The position numbers were made by a program, and so were the translations under genes. Source: Stenotrophomonas maltophilia (GTDB lineage: Bacteria; Pseudomonadota; Gammaproteobacteria; Xanthomonadales; Xanthomonadaceae). Taken from it: 64,000 nt of DNA. Under the pieces are notes generated by a model that worked only from the letters and a program-made list of their open reading frames with translations, searched no databases and had not been told where the DNA came from. The stretch is from positions 1-64,000 of the forward strand of contig NZ_NEQV01000009.1 in assembly GCF_002799245.1 (NCBI RefSeq), read 5' to 3'. Of the stretch, positions 1-8,639 are shown piece after piece (within the stretch, counting starts at the first letter, position 1; every line of letters starts with the position of its first letter).

Positions 1-105
1 CTGGCCAGAAAGCTGGCCAGGATTGCCTGGGGCGTCTTCAAGAGCGGCCGGGAGTTCGATCCGACCATGCTGAAAGTGGGTCAAGCCTGCTTCCAGCAGG
101 CTTGA
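1..105 (+). CDS. IS110-family transposase, C-terminal fragment (cut by window start)
   Basis: The first 34 codons are open in frame 1 and end at TGA 103-105. The peptide (…LARIAWGVFKSGREFD…) resembles the extreme C-terminus of IS110/IS1111-type transposases, the DEDD/serine enzymes that usually end in a basic 'ARIAW' helix. The rest of the gene and the left end of the element lie outside the window. No inverted repeat is visible after the stop, which fits IS110 elements that lack clear terminal repeats. The next gene's stop codon, on the opposite strand, begins only 22 bases further on, so the right end of the element must lie within about 25 bases. The family call is by resemblance only. Confidence 0.6.
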   Translation: MARKLARIAWGVFKSGREFDPTMLKVGQACFQQA

Positions 106-127
106 TCTCGAACATAGGATCTCGGCT

Positions 128-1414
128 CTACAAACTGCACACCGCCGCCAGGTCATCGGCCAACTGCCGCAGCTGCGCCGCCCCCAGCGCCGCGCAGGTG
201 ATGCGCAGGCCATGCCCCGGTGCAGCCACCGCGAACACTTCGCCAGCGCGTACATGCCATCCGCGCGCAGCCAGTGCCAGTACCTGTGGATGGCTGTCGG
301 CCAGCAACGGCAGCCACAGGTTCAATCCCTCCATCGGCAGCGGCGTCGGTACGCCGCGCACGCGCAGCAGTTCCTGCAGCGACTGCAGGCGCTGCTGGTA
401 ACGCTCGCCCGCCGAGGCGATCTTCGCCCGCTGCGTCGCCGACGCCAGCACCGAGGTGGCTGCATCCTGCAGCAGATGGCTGACCCAGCCGGTGCCGGAC
501 GCCAACCGCAACCGTAACCGCATCGCGGTCTCTTCATCACAGGCCAACCAGGCCAGGCGCAGGTCCGGGCCGAGCGGCTTGGACAGCGAGCGCAACAGCG
601 CCCAGCGCCGGCCATCCAGTGGCAGTACCGAGTGGTAGGCCTGCTGCGAGAGCAGCGCGTAATGATCGTCGACCAGCACCGCCACCTGCGGGTAGGCCGC
701 CAGCAGCTGGCGCAACGCCCGTGCCCGCTTCGCATCCAGGCTGGCCCCGGTCGGGTTGTGCGCACGCGGGGTCAGCAGCACCGCACGTGCACCGGCCTCC
801 AGCGCCTGCCGCAACGACTCGACCTGCATGCCATGTGCATCCACCGTCACCGGCAACGGCGCATGGCCCACCGCATTGAGCACATTGAGGCTGCCGAGGA
901 AGCATGGATCCTCCACCGCGATGCGATCACCCGGCAGCAGCCATGCCGCCAGCAAGCGCTCGATGCCATCGACCGCGCCATGGGTCAGCTCCAGGGCGTA
1001 CCCCTCGGGGCAGTCCGTATCCAGCGAAGCGCGTGCCAGCACCTGCAATCGCGGGTCGACCGTGCCCACGCCATACAGCCGTGGCGCCGCAGGGGCCAGG
1101 CGCAGGTTCGGCAGCAGGCGCGGATCCGGGTTGCCACCGGCCAGGTCCTGCAGCGCCAGCCCCGGCGTGCTGCCCTCGCGCGCCATCGCCGGCGGCAGTC
1201 CACGCACCACGGTGCCACGACGGCCCGCGGTGCTGGCCAGGCCGGCCGCATCCAATCGCTTGTAGGCAGCGGCCACGGTGTTGCGGTTCACGCCCAGCTG
1301 CTCAGCCAGTTCACGCACCGGCGGCAGCACGCTGCCGGCCGGCAGGCGGCCCTTGCCGATGCCATCGCGGATGCTGTCGAAGATCGACTCGGCGCTATGC
1401 CCGGTGATTTTCAT
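128..1414 (-). CDS. MocR-type PLP-dependent GntR transcriptional regulator
   Basis: This is a 428-residue GntR-aminotransferase fusion regulator. Residues about 8-72 form the winged helix (PVRELAEQLGVNRNTVAAAY). Residues about 95-425 form a fold-type I aminotransferase domain with the HNPTG loop (N220) and the Schiff-base lysine in SLSKP (K279). Family members sense pyridoxal phosphate or amino-substrate adducts and regulate the divergent gene, as PdxR and GabR do. The divergent neighbour here is yggS, a PLP-homeostasis gene, and the 76-bp gap holds two direct repeats typical of MocR operators. I infer control of yggS and its own gene. The effector is unknown. Confidence 0.88.
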   Translation of the reverse strand: MKITGHSAESIFDSIRDGIGKGRLPAGSVLPPVRELAEQLGVNRNTVAAAYKRLDAAGLASTAGRRGTVVRGLPPAMAREGSTPGLALQDLAGGNPDPRLLPNLRLAPAAPRLYGVGTVDPRLQVLARASLDTDCPEGYALELTHGAVDGIERLLAAWLLPGDRIAVEDPCFLGSLNVLNAVGHAPLPVTVDAHGMQVESLRQALEAGARAVLLTPRAHNPTGASLDAKRARALRQLLAAYPQVAVLVDDHYALLSQQAYHSVLPLDGRRWALLRSLSKPLGPDLRLAWLACDEETAMRLRLRLASGTGWVSHLLQDAATSVLASATQRAKIASAGERYQQRLQSLQELLRVRGVPTPLPMEGLNLWLPLLADSHPQVLALAARGWHVRAGEVFAVAAPGHGLRITCAALGAAQLRQLADDLAAVCSL

Positions 1415-1415
1415 T

Positions 1416-1450
1416 TTGTCCTATGCCAAAATATCTCTTGTCCTGTGCCA
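1416..1450. promoter_or_regulatory. Direct-repeat operator between mocR-like gene and yggS
   Basis: TTGTCCTATGCCA (1416-1428) and TTGTCCTGTGCCA (1438-1450) repeat with a 22-bp period, two helical turns, and differ at one base. MocR dimers such as PdxR and GabR bind direct repeats in divergent promoter regions, so this is a probable binding site. No separate -35/-10 call is made. Confidence 0.65.
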
Positions 1451-1490
1451 GTGTATCCCACCCTGGCCACCCTGCATTGGAGGTGCCCGC

Positions 1491-2264
1491 ATGCCCCTTG
1501 CCGCTGCCGACTGGCCCGTCGCCCAGTCCGTTGAACAGATCGCCGCCAACCTGGTCACGGTGCGCCAACGCATTGCCGGGGCCTGCGCCCGCGTTGGCCG
1601 TGACCCGGCCAGCGTGCGCCTGCTACCGGTCAGCAAGACCGTCGATGATGCCCGCATCCGCATGGCGGTGGCCGCCGGTTGCCGCGAGCTGGGCGAGAAC
1701 AAGGTGCAGGAGGCGCAGCGCAAGGCCGAGACGCTGGCGGACCTCGGCGTGCACTGGTCGGTGATCGGGCATCTGCAGACCAACAAGGCACGCTACGTGG
1801 CGCGTTTCGCCAGCGAGTTCCAGGCGCTGGACAGCCTGCGCGTGGCCGAAGCACTGCAGCAGCGCCTGCAGCGGGAAGACCGCACCCTGGATGTGTTCGT
1901 GCAGGTCAACACCTCCGCCGAACCCAGCAAGTACGGCCTGGAACCCGCTGCCGTCGAGGCCTTCGTCCAGCAGCTTCCTGCGTTCGACCGCCTGCGCGTA
2001 CGCGGCCTGATGACGCTGGCCATCTTCACCCCGGAGGTCGAGCGCGTGCGCGCCTGCTTCGTGCGCCTGCGCGAACTGCGTGACCACTTGCAGCGCACCG
2101 CACCGCCTGGCCTTGACCTGTCGCAGCTGTCGATGGGCATGTCCGGCGACTTCGAAGTCGCCATCGAGGAAGGCGCCACCGTGGTCCGCGTCGGACAGGC
2201 CATCTTCGGCGCACGCGCCACCCCGGATAGTTTCTACTGGCCCAGCAATGGAGCCCCGGCATGA
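1491..2264 (+). CDS. yggS: YggS/PLPBP pyridoxal phosphate homeostasis protein
   Basis: The product has 257 residues, the usual length of the COG0325 family. This is a single-domain, alanine-racemase-like TIM barrel that binds PLP without known catalysis and buffers vitamin B6 and amino-acid pools. K49 in LLPVSKT is the PLP lysine. The motifs GENKVQEA, HWSVIGHLQTNK and LSMGMSGDFEVAIEEG are the conserved family signatures. ATG 1491 is chosen because GGAGGT lies just upstream and the protein then starts like its homologues; longer in-frame extensions would run into the MocR gene. It overlaps the following amidotransferase gene by 4 bases (ATGA), so the two are translationally coupled. Confidence 0.95.
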   Translation: MPLAAADWPVAQSVEQIAANLVTVRQRIAGACARVGRDPASVRLLPVSKTVDDARIRMAVAAGCRELGENKVQEAQRKAETLADLGVHWSVIGHLQTNKARYVARFASEFQALDSLRVAEALQQRLQREDRTLDVFVQVNTSAEPSKYGLEPAAVEAFVQQLPAFDRLRVRGLMTLAIFTPEVERVRACFVRLRELRDHLQRTAPPGLDLSQLSMGMSGDFEVAIEEGATVVRVGQAIFGARATPDSFYWPSNGAPA

Positions 2265-2962
2265 AGCATGCGGTCATCCTGCAACACGTCGCTTTTGAAG
2301 ATCTTGGCACCCTGCAGCCATTGCTGCTGGCACAGGGCTGGCAGCTGCAGGTGCTGCAGGCCGGTGTCGACGCCCTCGATCCGGCCGAAGCCGCCGACCT
2401 GCTGGTGGTGCTGGGCGGTCCGGTCAGCGTCAACGATGTGGGTCCCTATCCCTTTCTCGACGACAGCATCGCGCTGTTGCAGCGTCGGCTGCACCAGCAA
2501 CGGCCCACGCTGGGCATCTGCCTCGGCGCGCAGCTGATGGCACGTGCACTCGGTGCCAGCGTCGCCGCCAGTGGCGGCAAGGAGATCGGCTTTGCGCCAC
2601 TGCTGCTCACCGATGACGGCCAGCGCTCACCACTGCAGGCACTGCAGGGCATTCCGGTACTGCATTGGCATGGCGAGGCGTTTGAACTCCCGGCGGGTGC
2701 ACGTCGCCTGGCCAGCACGCCGGCCTGCCGCCACCAGGCCTTCGCCATCGGCAGCCATGCGCTGGCACTGCAATGCCATCCGGAGCTGGACGCGCGCCAG
2801 TTCGAGCGCTGGCTGATCGGCCACGCCCTGGAGCTCGCGCAGGCCGGCATCGATCCGAACGATCTCCGCGCACAGGCACGTCGCTATGGCGCACCACTGG
2901 CAGCGGCCGCCACAGCGATGTTCGACCACTGGCTGCAGGGCCTGCCGGAGCGTCCGCGATGA
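2261..2962 (+). CDS. Class I glutamine amidotransferase-like protein
   Basis: The protein has 233 residues with the GATase1 fold of GMP-synthase-like stand-alone amidotransferases. The nucleophile is C87 in LGICLGAQ, and the partner residues are H173 and E175 in LQCHPELD. There is no synthetase domain. Such proteins (YfeJ/GuaA-like) hydrolyse gamma-glutamyl compounds or glutamine, and the substrate cannot be read here. The start codon overlaps the yggS stop and its stop overlaps the next start, giving a compact yggS-GATase-orf74 operon. Confidence 0.88.
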   Translation: MKHAVILQHVAFEDLGTLQPLLLAQGWQLQVLQAGVDALDPAEAADLLVVLGGPVSVNDVGPYPFLDDSIALLQRRLHQQRPTLGICLGAQLMARALGASVAASGGKEIGFAPLLLTDDGQRSPLQALQGIPVLHWHGEAFELPAGARRLASTPACRHQAFAIGSHALALQCHPELDARQFERWLIGHALELAQAGIDPNDLRAQARRYGAPLAAAATAMFDHWLQGLPERPR

Positions 2963-3183
2963 ACTATCGCTTGCAGATCCACCGCGATGGCGCTTACTGG
3001 GGCCACTTCGACTGCAGCGGTCCCGACGCCCTGCAGCGCATGGACAGCATCGCCGCACAGCTGCCTGCCGACCAGGGCTTCCGGTTGACGCGGCAGAAGG
3101 GGGTTGGTGAAGAACGCATCCTGTCCAGCAACGCCGACGGCCTGCGCGTACTGGCCGCGCAGATCCAGTACCGCGACATCTGA
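2959..3183 (+). CDS. Conserved small hypothetical protein (74 aa)
   Basis: This is a 74-residue soluble protein (MNYRLQIHRDGAYWGHF…QIQYRDI) with no signal peptide, membrane segment or cysteine. It starts inside the previous stop codon (ATGA overlap), so it is translationally coupled to the amidotransferase. I do not recognise a family. The coupling and typical codon use argue that it is a real gene. Confidence 0.7.
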   Translation: MNYRLQIHRDGAYWGHFDCSGPDALQRMDSIAAQLPADQGFRLTRQKGVGEERILSSNADGLRVLAAQIQYRDI

Positions 3184-3197
3184 CCCGACGATGGCAA

Positions 3198-3220
3198 TGC
3201 CGGCCGCTGGCCGGCACTAC
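3198..3220. repeat. REP-like palindrome (GTAG…CCGGCC type)
   Basis: On the minus strand this reads GTAGTGCCGGCC-AGC-GGCCGGCA, a GTAG-headed hairpin of the class scattered between Stenotrophomonas genes. Related units occur at 48222-48285, 56132-56155 and near 58351. Confidence 0.75.
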
Positions 3221-3253
3221 CCCTGCTGTTCGCCCGCATGCGAAGCTTCACGC

Positions 3254-3760
3254 ATGCTGACCCTGCACCGCGGCAGCCACCACGGGCTGCTTGTCGCACC
3301 GCGTTGGCCCTCCACCCGCATCCAACTGGAAGAAGAGGTACTGCAACGCCTGTGCGACGCACAGGCGTTGCTGCCTGCCGGGCTGCGCCTGCTGGTCACG
3401 CGCGGCTTCGAACCCAGCCACGGCCACCTCGGTGGCTTCCGTCGCGTGGTGCGCCGGCTCGGCATCGCGGTGTTCCGCGCCTGCTATCCGCAACGTCGCG
3501 ATGAAGTCGGCGCCATCTTCGGTGCGAACGGCCACGACGTCGATGGGCGTCACGTCGATGTTTCGCTGGTGCTGCACGGCCGGCGCTTGCGGCTGCTGCC
3601 TCTGGGCGTATTCACCCCGCCGCGCTGGCAGGACCGTCGCGTCGCCCGCCATGCCGAAGCGATCGCGCAGGTGAAGCGCAGCCTGCAGCGCTGCAGCTTC
3701 GAGCTGCATCACAACGCCACCGAAGCCCTGCAGATCCACTGCGACTATCGCCCGCGCTGA
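3254..3760 (+). CDS. Hypothetical protein, distantly resembling M15D (VanX-like) dipeptidases
   Basis: The product has 168 residues from ATG 3254. The layout LLPAGLRLLVTRGFEP … GHDVDGRHVDVSLV recalls the VanX/DdpX D-Ala-D-Ala dipeptidase pattern, where a His-x6-Asp motif binds zinc. Spacing is off by one residue, and the C-terminal E-x-x-H motif of true M15D enzymes is not evident. It may be a degenerate or divergent relative. No signal peptide is visible. Treat the family link as tentative. Confidence 0.5.
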   Translation: MLTLHRGSHHGLLVAPRWPSTRIQLEEEVLQRLCDAQALLPAGLRLLVTRGFEPSHGHLGGFRRVVRRLGIAVFRACYPQRRDEVGAIFGANGHDVDGRHVDVSLVLHGRRLRLLPLGVFTPPRWQDRRVARHAEAIAQVKRSLQRCSFELHHNATEALQIHCDYRPR

Positions 3761-3797
3761 CGCCGCGGGCGCCCATGCGTGCTGTGCCCCGTCCATA

Positions 3798-3816
3798 GAT
3801 GCAAATGATTCTCTTT
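3798..3816. promoter_or_regulatory. Fur box upstream of the iron sigma factor
   Basis: The minus-strand reading AAAGAGAATCATTTGCATC matches the classical 19-bp Fur consensus at 15 of 19 positions by my alignment. It lies 68 bases before the GTG start of the ECF sigma gene, as expected for iron-repressed FecI-type genes. Confidence 0.75.
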
Positions 3817-3883
3817 TGCTGTAAGGTGCAGCCGCTGCCCTTGCCGCCGCGGGCTGTTCCCTTTCCCAGTTGTCGCCCGCCCC

Positions 3884-4393
3884 GTGTCCACGCCTGTCGA
3901 ACCGACGGATGTCGCGCAGCTGTGTGCGGCCCATTACCGGCCGCTGCACGCCCATGTCCGCCGTAAACTCCCGCAACGCAGCGACGCCGACGACGTCGTC
4001 CAGGAAACCTGGCTGCGCGTCGTCAAAGTCGCCGCCAGTGGCCTGCTGAGCAACGGCCGCGCCTACCTGTACCGCGTCGCCCACAATCTGATCGCCGATC
4101 ATTACCGGCAGCGCCAACGCCGGCGCGAAGAGGCGCTGGATGATGCGCAGCTGCTCGCCATCGCCGATCCTGCGCCCCTGCCCGAGCAACGATTGCTGGA
4201 CGCCGAGCAACTGCGCCACCTCGACGCGGTCATTGCCGCGCTGCCCCCCCGTTCGCGCCAGGTATTCCTGCTGGCACGGGTGGAACAGATGGCCCTGGCA
4301 GAAATCGGCCGCCAGCTGGGTATCAGCCGGCAGACCGCGCATGGCCATCTGCTGCGCGCACTGGTGGCGCTGCAGCAGGTACCCGGCGCATGA
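3884..4393 (+). CDS. FecI-type ECF RNA polymerase sigma factor
   Basis: The protein has 169 residues. Sigma-70 region 2 (about 12-80) includes DADDVVQETWLRV, and region 4 (about 110-165) includes LAEIGRQLGISRQTAHGHL. GTG 3884 is used because it follows the Fur box and no ATG fits. The gene heads a cluster with a FecR-like anti-sigma (ATGA overlap) and a receptor bearing a signalling (STN) domain, the classical cell-surface signalling arrangement. When iron is scarce and substrate binds the receptor, the sigma factor is expected to transcribe the receptor operon. Confidence 0.93.
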   Translation: MSTPVEPTDVAQLCAAHYRPLHAHVRRKLPQRSDADDVVQETWLRVVKVAASGLLSNGRAYLYRVAHNLIADHYRQRQRRREEALDDAQLLAIADPAPLPEQRLLDAEQLRHLDAVIAALPPRSRQVFLLARVEQMALAEIGRQLGISRQTAHGHLLRALVALQQVPGA

Positions 4394-5316
4394 GCCAGGA
4401 TGCGATCGCGCGCGAGGCCGCGCGTTGGTGGCTGGACGGCCACGATGGCGGCCGCGACGAGCGTGCGTTCAACCAGTGGTACCACGCCGATTCGCGCCAC
4501 GCCGCGCAGTACCAGCACCTGCAGGCGCTCTGGCAGGCCGGTGATGCGACGCCCAGCCTGCAGCGGCACCAGCTCAGGCGGCAGCGCCGACGGCTGCGCG
4601 ACGCCGGCATTGCCGTGCTGCTGCTCTGTGCGTTGGGCCTGTATACCCGCCAGGCCGCACCACCGGCCGCGCAGGTGATGCGCACGGCGGCAGGCGAGAT
4701 CCGCGAAGAAGCATTGCCGGATGGCTCGCGCGTGCTGCTCTCACCCGGCAGCGAAGTCCATGTCCGCATCGATGCACAGCGCCGCCAGCTGCAGCTGCAG
4801 CATGGCCAGGCCTGGTTCAAGGTAGCCACCGATGCGCAGCACCCGTTCCAGGTGCATACCACGCACGGCACGGTCACCGCGCTCGGCACGGCCTTCGACC
4901 TTGCCGTGCAGGACAACGACAGCGTGGTCACCGTCACCGAGCATCGGGTGCGCGTGGACAGTGGCACCCGCAGTGGGCAGGCCATCGAAGGGCAGCAACT
5001 GCGCTTCGATGGACAGGCGCCGATCATGGGCCTGGCGGCCAGCCACAATGCCCTGGCCTGGCGCGAACGCCGCCTGCATTGGGTCTCCACCCCTTTGGCC
5101 GAGGTCACCCAGGACCTGGATCGCTGGCATGGCGGCCACACCTGGATCATCGGCGCACACCTGCGCCAGCAGCCGGTCACCCTGCTCGGCAGCGCTGACG
5201 GTGCGGCGCGCAGCCGCGACCAGCTGGCCACGCAGCTGCACGTGCGCGTGCTCCGCCTGGGCGCGGGCGTGCAGGTGTGGCTACCGCCACGCAGGGGACA
5301 TCGCGATGCACCCTGA
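4390..5316 (+). CDS. FecR-type anti-sigma/sigma regulator
   Basis: This 308-residue protein has an N-terminal DUF4880-like segment (ARWWLDGHDGGRDERAFNQW), one transmembrane helix at about 72-87, and a periplasmic FecR domain (about 95-200: RTAAGEIREEALPDGSRVLL … HPFQVHTTHGTVTALGTAFD). It relays occupancy of the receptor's STN domain to the sigma factor across the inner membrane. It starts inside the sigma gene's stop codon and its end overlaps one possible start of the receptor gene. Confidence 0.92.
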   Translation: MSQDAIAREAARWWLDGHDGGRDERAFNQWYHADSRHAAQYQHLQALWQAGDATPSLQRHQLRRQRRRLRDAGIAVLLLCALGLYTRQAAPPAAQVMRTAAGEIREEALPDGSRVLLSPGSEVHVRIDAQRRQLQLQHGQAWFKVATDAQHPFQVHTTHGTVTALGTAFDLAVQDNDSVVTVTEHRVRVDSGTRSGQAIEGQQLRFDGQAPIMGLAASHNALAWRERRLHWVSTPLAEVTQDLDRWHGGHTWIIGAHLRQQPVTLLGSADGAARSRDQLATQLHVRVLRLGAGVQVWLPPRRGHRDAP

Positions 5317-5380
5317 CATCGGCCCTGCCGCTGCGTCTACCCAGGATGACGACGCGCTGCGTCAGCCCCTGGAGCCCCCG

Positions 5381-7852
5381 ATGCTGTTTCACCGCCCCCT
5401 TGTCCTCGCCCTGTCACTGGCCTGCGCCAGCCCGCTTCCGTTGTTGTCCACCAGCGCACACGCGCAGCCGGCCACTCGCCACTTCGATCTTCCTGCACAA
5501 CCGCTGGCCAGCGCGCTGGATGCCTACAGCCGGCTGACCGGTGTCGATCTGGTGATCGGTGCGGCATTGCCGGGCGGCCAGACCGCACCGGCGCTGCGCG
5601 GTCAGTTCGACGACGCGCAGGCCCTGTCGCGCCTGCTGGTCGGCAGCGGCCTGCGCCCGCGCTTCATCGACGCACGCCGCGCCACGCTGGAACCGGCGCC
5701 GGCCGAACGCTCGGATGGCAGCCGTCGAACGGGTCCGCTGCGCGTGCAGGGTGATACCGCGCACGGTCATTCTCCCGGTGCAGGCGCCAGCCAGTATGTC
5801 CCGGCCACGCGCGATGGCTTCGCGCCGGTGGTCGGCAGCGAGCGCGTGGCGATGGCCGAACGCCAGGATGGCAACAGCCTGCTGCGCTCGATGCCCGGCA
5901 CCCACAGCTTCCATTCGCGCAGCCAGCCGGGCCTGCAGGTCAACATCCGCGGCATGACCGGTGCCGGCCGGGTCAACACCATGATCGATGGTGTCACCCA
6001 GACCTTCCGCAACAATGCGGGCCATGGTTCGGGGGGGCCGTTCGCCTATGTCGATCCCTTCCTGCTGGCCGGCGTGGATGTGCAGCGCGGTGCGGTCGCC
6101 GGCGGTGATGGTGCCGGCACGCTGGCCGGCAGTGCCAATTTCCGCACGCTGGATATCGATGACCTGCTTGGCGAAGGCCGCGACTGGGGCCTGCGTGCAG
6201 GCTACCGCCATGGCAACAACGGCTACGGCAGCGGCCGCACCTTCGCCGGTGCCTGGCGCCATAGCGAGGACGGCGGTGACCGCCAGTTCGGCCTGCTGGC
6301 CGCCGCCAGCAGCAGCCGCAGCAGTGAATACGCGACCGCGCGCGGGCAGAAGAACACTGCCGACCCGGGCAGCCAGCAGCCCAGCAGCTGGTTGCTGAAG
6401 GCCCGCCTGCAGCCCAGCGACCAGCATCGGCTCGACCTGAGCCACATGCGTTACGAAAACGACTTCTACCACAACTATCCGTGGCAGATTTCCGCGCGCA
6501 ACCAGCGCGCCAGCTACCACTACACGCCCTATTCGCCGTGGATCGACCTGCGCGCGACCTTCGCCGGCAACAAGACCCGGCTGTTCTATCCGCCGGTCGA
6601 GGATTCCAGCTACATCGGCCGCCGCACCCACAGCAGCCTGAGCAGCTGGACCGTCGACAACACCAGCCGCTTCGATATCGGCGGACTGCAGGCACGCTGG
6701 AACACCGGCATCAAGCACCAGTCGGATATCTACGTCGCCGATACCCCCACCCTGCGCGGCGCCAACCCCCAGGGCCGCAGCCAGCTGGACAGTGTGTTCA
6801 GCACGCTGGAACTGCAGTACGGCATCTACGCGCTGACCGCAGGCCTGCGCCAGGATCGTTATGGTATCCGTGGCCACATCCCGGTGTGCTCGGATGTACC
6901 CGGCCAGTGCGCAGAGATCGATGGCGGCGGCATCGACGTGCGCCGCACCCAGCGCGCCCTCAGCCCCAGCCTGGCGGTTTCGTGGCAGGCCACCGACTGG
7001 CTGCAGCTGTTCGCCGAAGCCTCGCGCACCTCCCGCCCGCCGCGTGTGCAGGAGATGTTCTTCGAGAAGATCCCGCTGGAAGGCATGAGCGATGCCGATG
7101 GCGTCGGTGCCAACCCGTTCCTGCGCCGCGAGCGCTCGCGCAACCTGCAGTTCGGCGCCAACCTCAGCGCCTCTTCGGTGCTGGCCGACGGTGACCTGGC
7201 GCAGCTGCGGGTGACCCGTTTCGACAACCGCATCCGCGACTACATCAAGCCGCAGTACCTGCTGATCGTGCACCCGCCGGAGGTGGAGCCGTTCGTGGTG
7301 CCGATCGACAGCGATCCGCAGCTCAATGCCTGGACCGATGCGCTGGACGTGGACAACTTCAGCACCACCACGCGCTGGATGAACCACCCGGGCGTGGTGC
7401 GCATGCGCGGTATCGAGCTGGAAGCGCACTACGCCAGCGAGCATTATCACGCCACGCTGAGCTGGACCCGCTCGCACACCAGCGCGCCAGCCATCGAATT
7501 CGTCAACCTGGAAGACATCACCGCCCTGCCCGACCGCTACTGGACGCTGGACGTAGGCGGCCGCTGGTGGCAGCAGCGCGTGCAGGCCGGCCTGCGCGCC
7601 GAATACTCCGGGCCCGCCGAAGAAGGCTACGACTTCTTCCAGACCCGCAAGACCGGCGGTACCGGCGTACTGCTCGACTTCTACGCCAGCTTCAAGCCCC
7701 AGCCCAACACCACGCTGTGGCTGAACATCGAAAACCTGCAGAACAAGGCCTATGACAACAATGCCTCGATCGACAGCATCTTCAGCCCGATCCTGGACCG
7801 CGGCAACGGCCGTGGCCGCACCGTCTCGATGGGCGTCAACGTGGCGTTCTAG
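5381..7852 (+). CDS. TonB-dependent heme/hemoprotein-type receptor with STN signalling domain
   Basis: This is an 823-residue outer-membrane receptor. It has a signal peptide about 1-28 (…LLSTSAHAQ|PA), a secretin/TonB short N-terminal (STN) domain about 34-105, a plug about 150-260 (NIRGMTGAGRVNTMIDGVTQ), and a beta-barrel ending in the aromatic GVNVAF. Plug and barrel look like the TonB-dependent hemoglobin/heme (HasR/HmuR-like) family. The STN domain, the upstream FecI/FecR pair and the downstream ChaN-like heme protein and TonB support heme uptake with surface signalling. ATG 5381 gives a clean signal peptide. ATG 5306, overlapping the fecR stop, would add 25 residues. Confidence 0.9.
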   Translation: MLFHRPLVLALSLACASPLPLLSTSAHAQPATRHFDLPAQPLASALDAYSRLTGVDLVIGAALPGGQTAPALRGQFDDAQALSRLLVGSGLRPRFIDARRATLEPAPAERSDGSRRTGPLRVQGDTAHGHSPGAGASQYVPATRDGFAPVVGSERVAMAERQDGNSLLRSMPGTHSFHSRSQPGLQVNIRGMTGAGRVNTMIDGVTQTFRNNAGHGSGGPFAYVDPFLLAGVDVQRGAVAGGDGAGTLAGSANFRTLDIDDLLGEGRDWGLRAGYRHGNNGYGSGRTFAGAWRHSEDGGDRQFGLLAAASSSRSSEYATARGQKNTADPGSQQPSSWLLKARLQPSDQHRLDLSHMRYENDFYHNYPWQISARNQRASYHYTPYSPWIDLRATFAGNKTRLFYPPVEDSSYIGRRTHSSLSSWTVDNTSRFDIGGLQARWNTGIKHQSDIYVADTPTLRGANPQGRSQLDSVFSTLELQYGIYALTAGLRQDRYGIRGHIPVCSDVPGQCAEIDGGGIDVRRTQRALSPSLAVSWQATDWLQLFAEASRTSRPPRVQEMFFEKIPLEGMSDADGVGANPFLRRERSRNLQFGANLSASSVLADGDLAQLRVTRFDNRIRDYIKPQYLLIVHPPEVEPFVVPIDSDPQLNAWTDALDVDNFSTTTRWMNHPGVVRMRGIELEAHYASEHYHATLSWTRSHTSAPAIEFVNLEDITALPDRYWTLDVGGRWWQQRVQAGLRAEYSGPAEEGYDFFQTRKTGGTGVLLDFYASFKPQPNTTLWLNIENLQNKAYDNNASIDSIFSPILDRGNGRGRTVSMGVNVAF

Positions 7853-8639
7853 CCGTCGTTGGCTGCCGCTGTGCCTGCTTGCGCTGGCCGCGATGGCCAG
7901 CGCACAGCCACTGCCGGGCACAGTGATCGACCTGGCCAGTGGCCAGCGCCTGGACGACGCTGCATTCGTGAAGCGCGCAGCGGACGCCCCACGACTGCTG
8001 CTGGGCGAACGCCACGACCTTGCCGGTGACCACGCCGCCCAGCGCTGGCTGCTGCAGGCGCTGCAGCAGCAGCGCCCGCAAGGCGCGCTGGTGCTGGAGA
8101 TGATCGCCAGCGAGCGCCAGCCGCGCCTGCAGCGCGTGCAACGCTGGCTGGCCAAGGGTAATCGTGCCGAAGGTGCGCGCCTGCAGGAACTGCTGGGCTG
8201 GGATACACGCTGGCCGTGGTCCGCCTATGGCGGGCTGGTGCAGGACGCCACCGCTGCCGGCGTCCCCCTGTTCGGTGGCAATCTCGCGCGCGCCGAGGTC
8301 AATGTGCGCCTGGCATCCACCGGCGCAGTGCGGTTCCCGGTGGCCGCTGCCCGGCAACGCCTGTCGACCGTGGTGCTCGCCCAGCACGCAGACGCAGCGC
8401 CCATGCTGGAAGGGATGCTGGCCGTGCAGCAGGCCCGCGACACGCGCATGGCACAGGTGTTGACTGCGGTACCTGAACCCGCACTGCTGGTGGCCGGCCG
8501 CTGGCATGTACTGCGCGGTACCGGGGTACCGGGCTACCTGTCACCGCATACACCGGCGCTGGTGATCGCGCTCGCGTCACCCGGTGAAACCGTCGATGCG
8601 GCCGACGCCGACCTGCTGTGGGTACTGGACGATGAGTGA
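7752..8639 (+). CDS. ChaN-family heme-binding (lipo)protein
   Basis: The mature region (…LLLGERHDLAGDHAAQRWLL … VLEMIASERQPRLQRV … LLGWDTRWPWSAYGGLV) matches the ChaN/'Cofac_haem_bdg' family, which binds heme in dimers at the outer membrane. A hydrophobic export signal (RRWLPLCLLALAAMASAQ) is present, but the start is unclear. In-frame ATGs at 7752 and 7761 lie inside the receptor gene and leave a long n-region, while ATG at about 7891 falls inside the signal. A non-AUG start near the receptor stop is possible. A cysteine in the hydrophobic stretch does not form a good lipobox. Confidence 0.82.
   Translation: MTTMPRSTASSARSWTAATAVAAPSRWASTWRSSRRWLPLCLLALAAMASAQPLPGTVIDLASGQRLDDAAFVKRAADAPRLLLGERHDLAGDHAAQRWLLQALQQQRPQGALVLEMIASERQPRLQRVQRWLAKGNRAEGARLQELLGWDTRWPWSAYGGLVQDATAAGVPLFGGNLARAEVNVRLASTGAVRFPVAAARQRLSTVVLAQHADAAPMLEGMLAVQQARDTRMAQVLTAVPEPALLVAGRWHVLRGTGVPGYLSPHTPALVIALASPGETVDAADADLLWVLDDE

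Noticed and set aside
5414..8155. Very long open frame (913 codons) on the strand opposite the TonB receptor
   Set aside because: Antisense open frames are common in high-GC DNA. The receptor frame has clear domains, while the antisense translation is low-complexity Gln/Ala/Val-rich without motifs.
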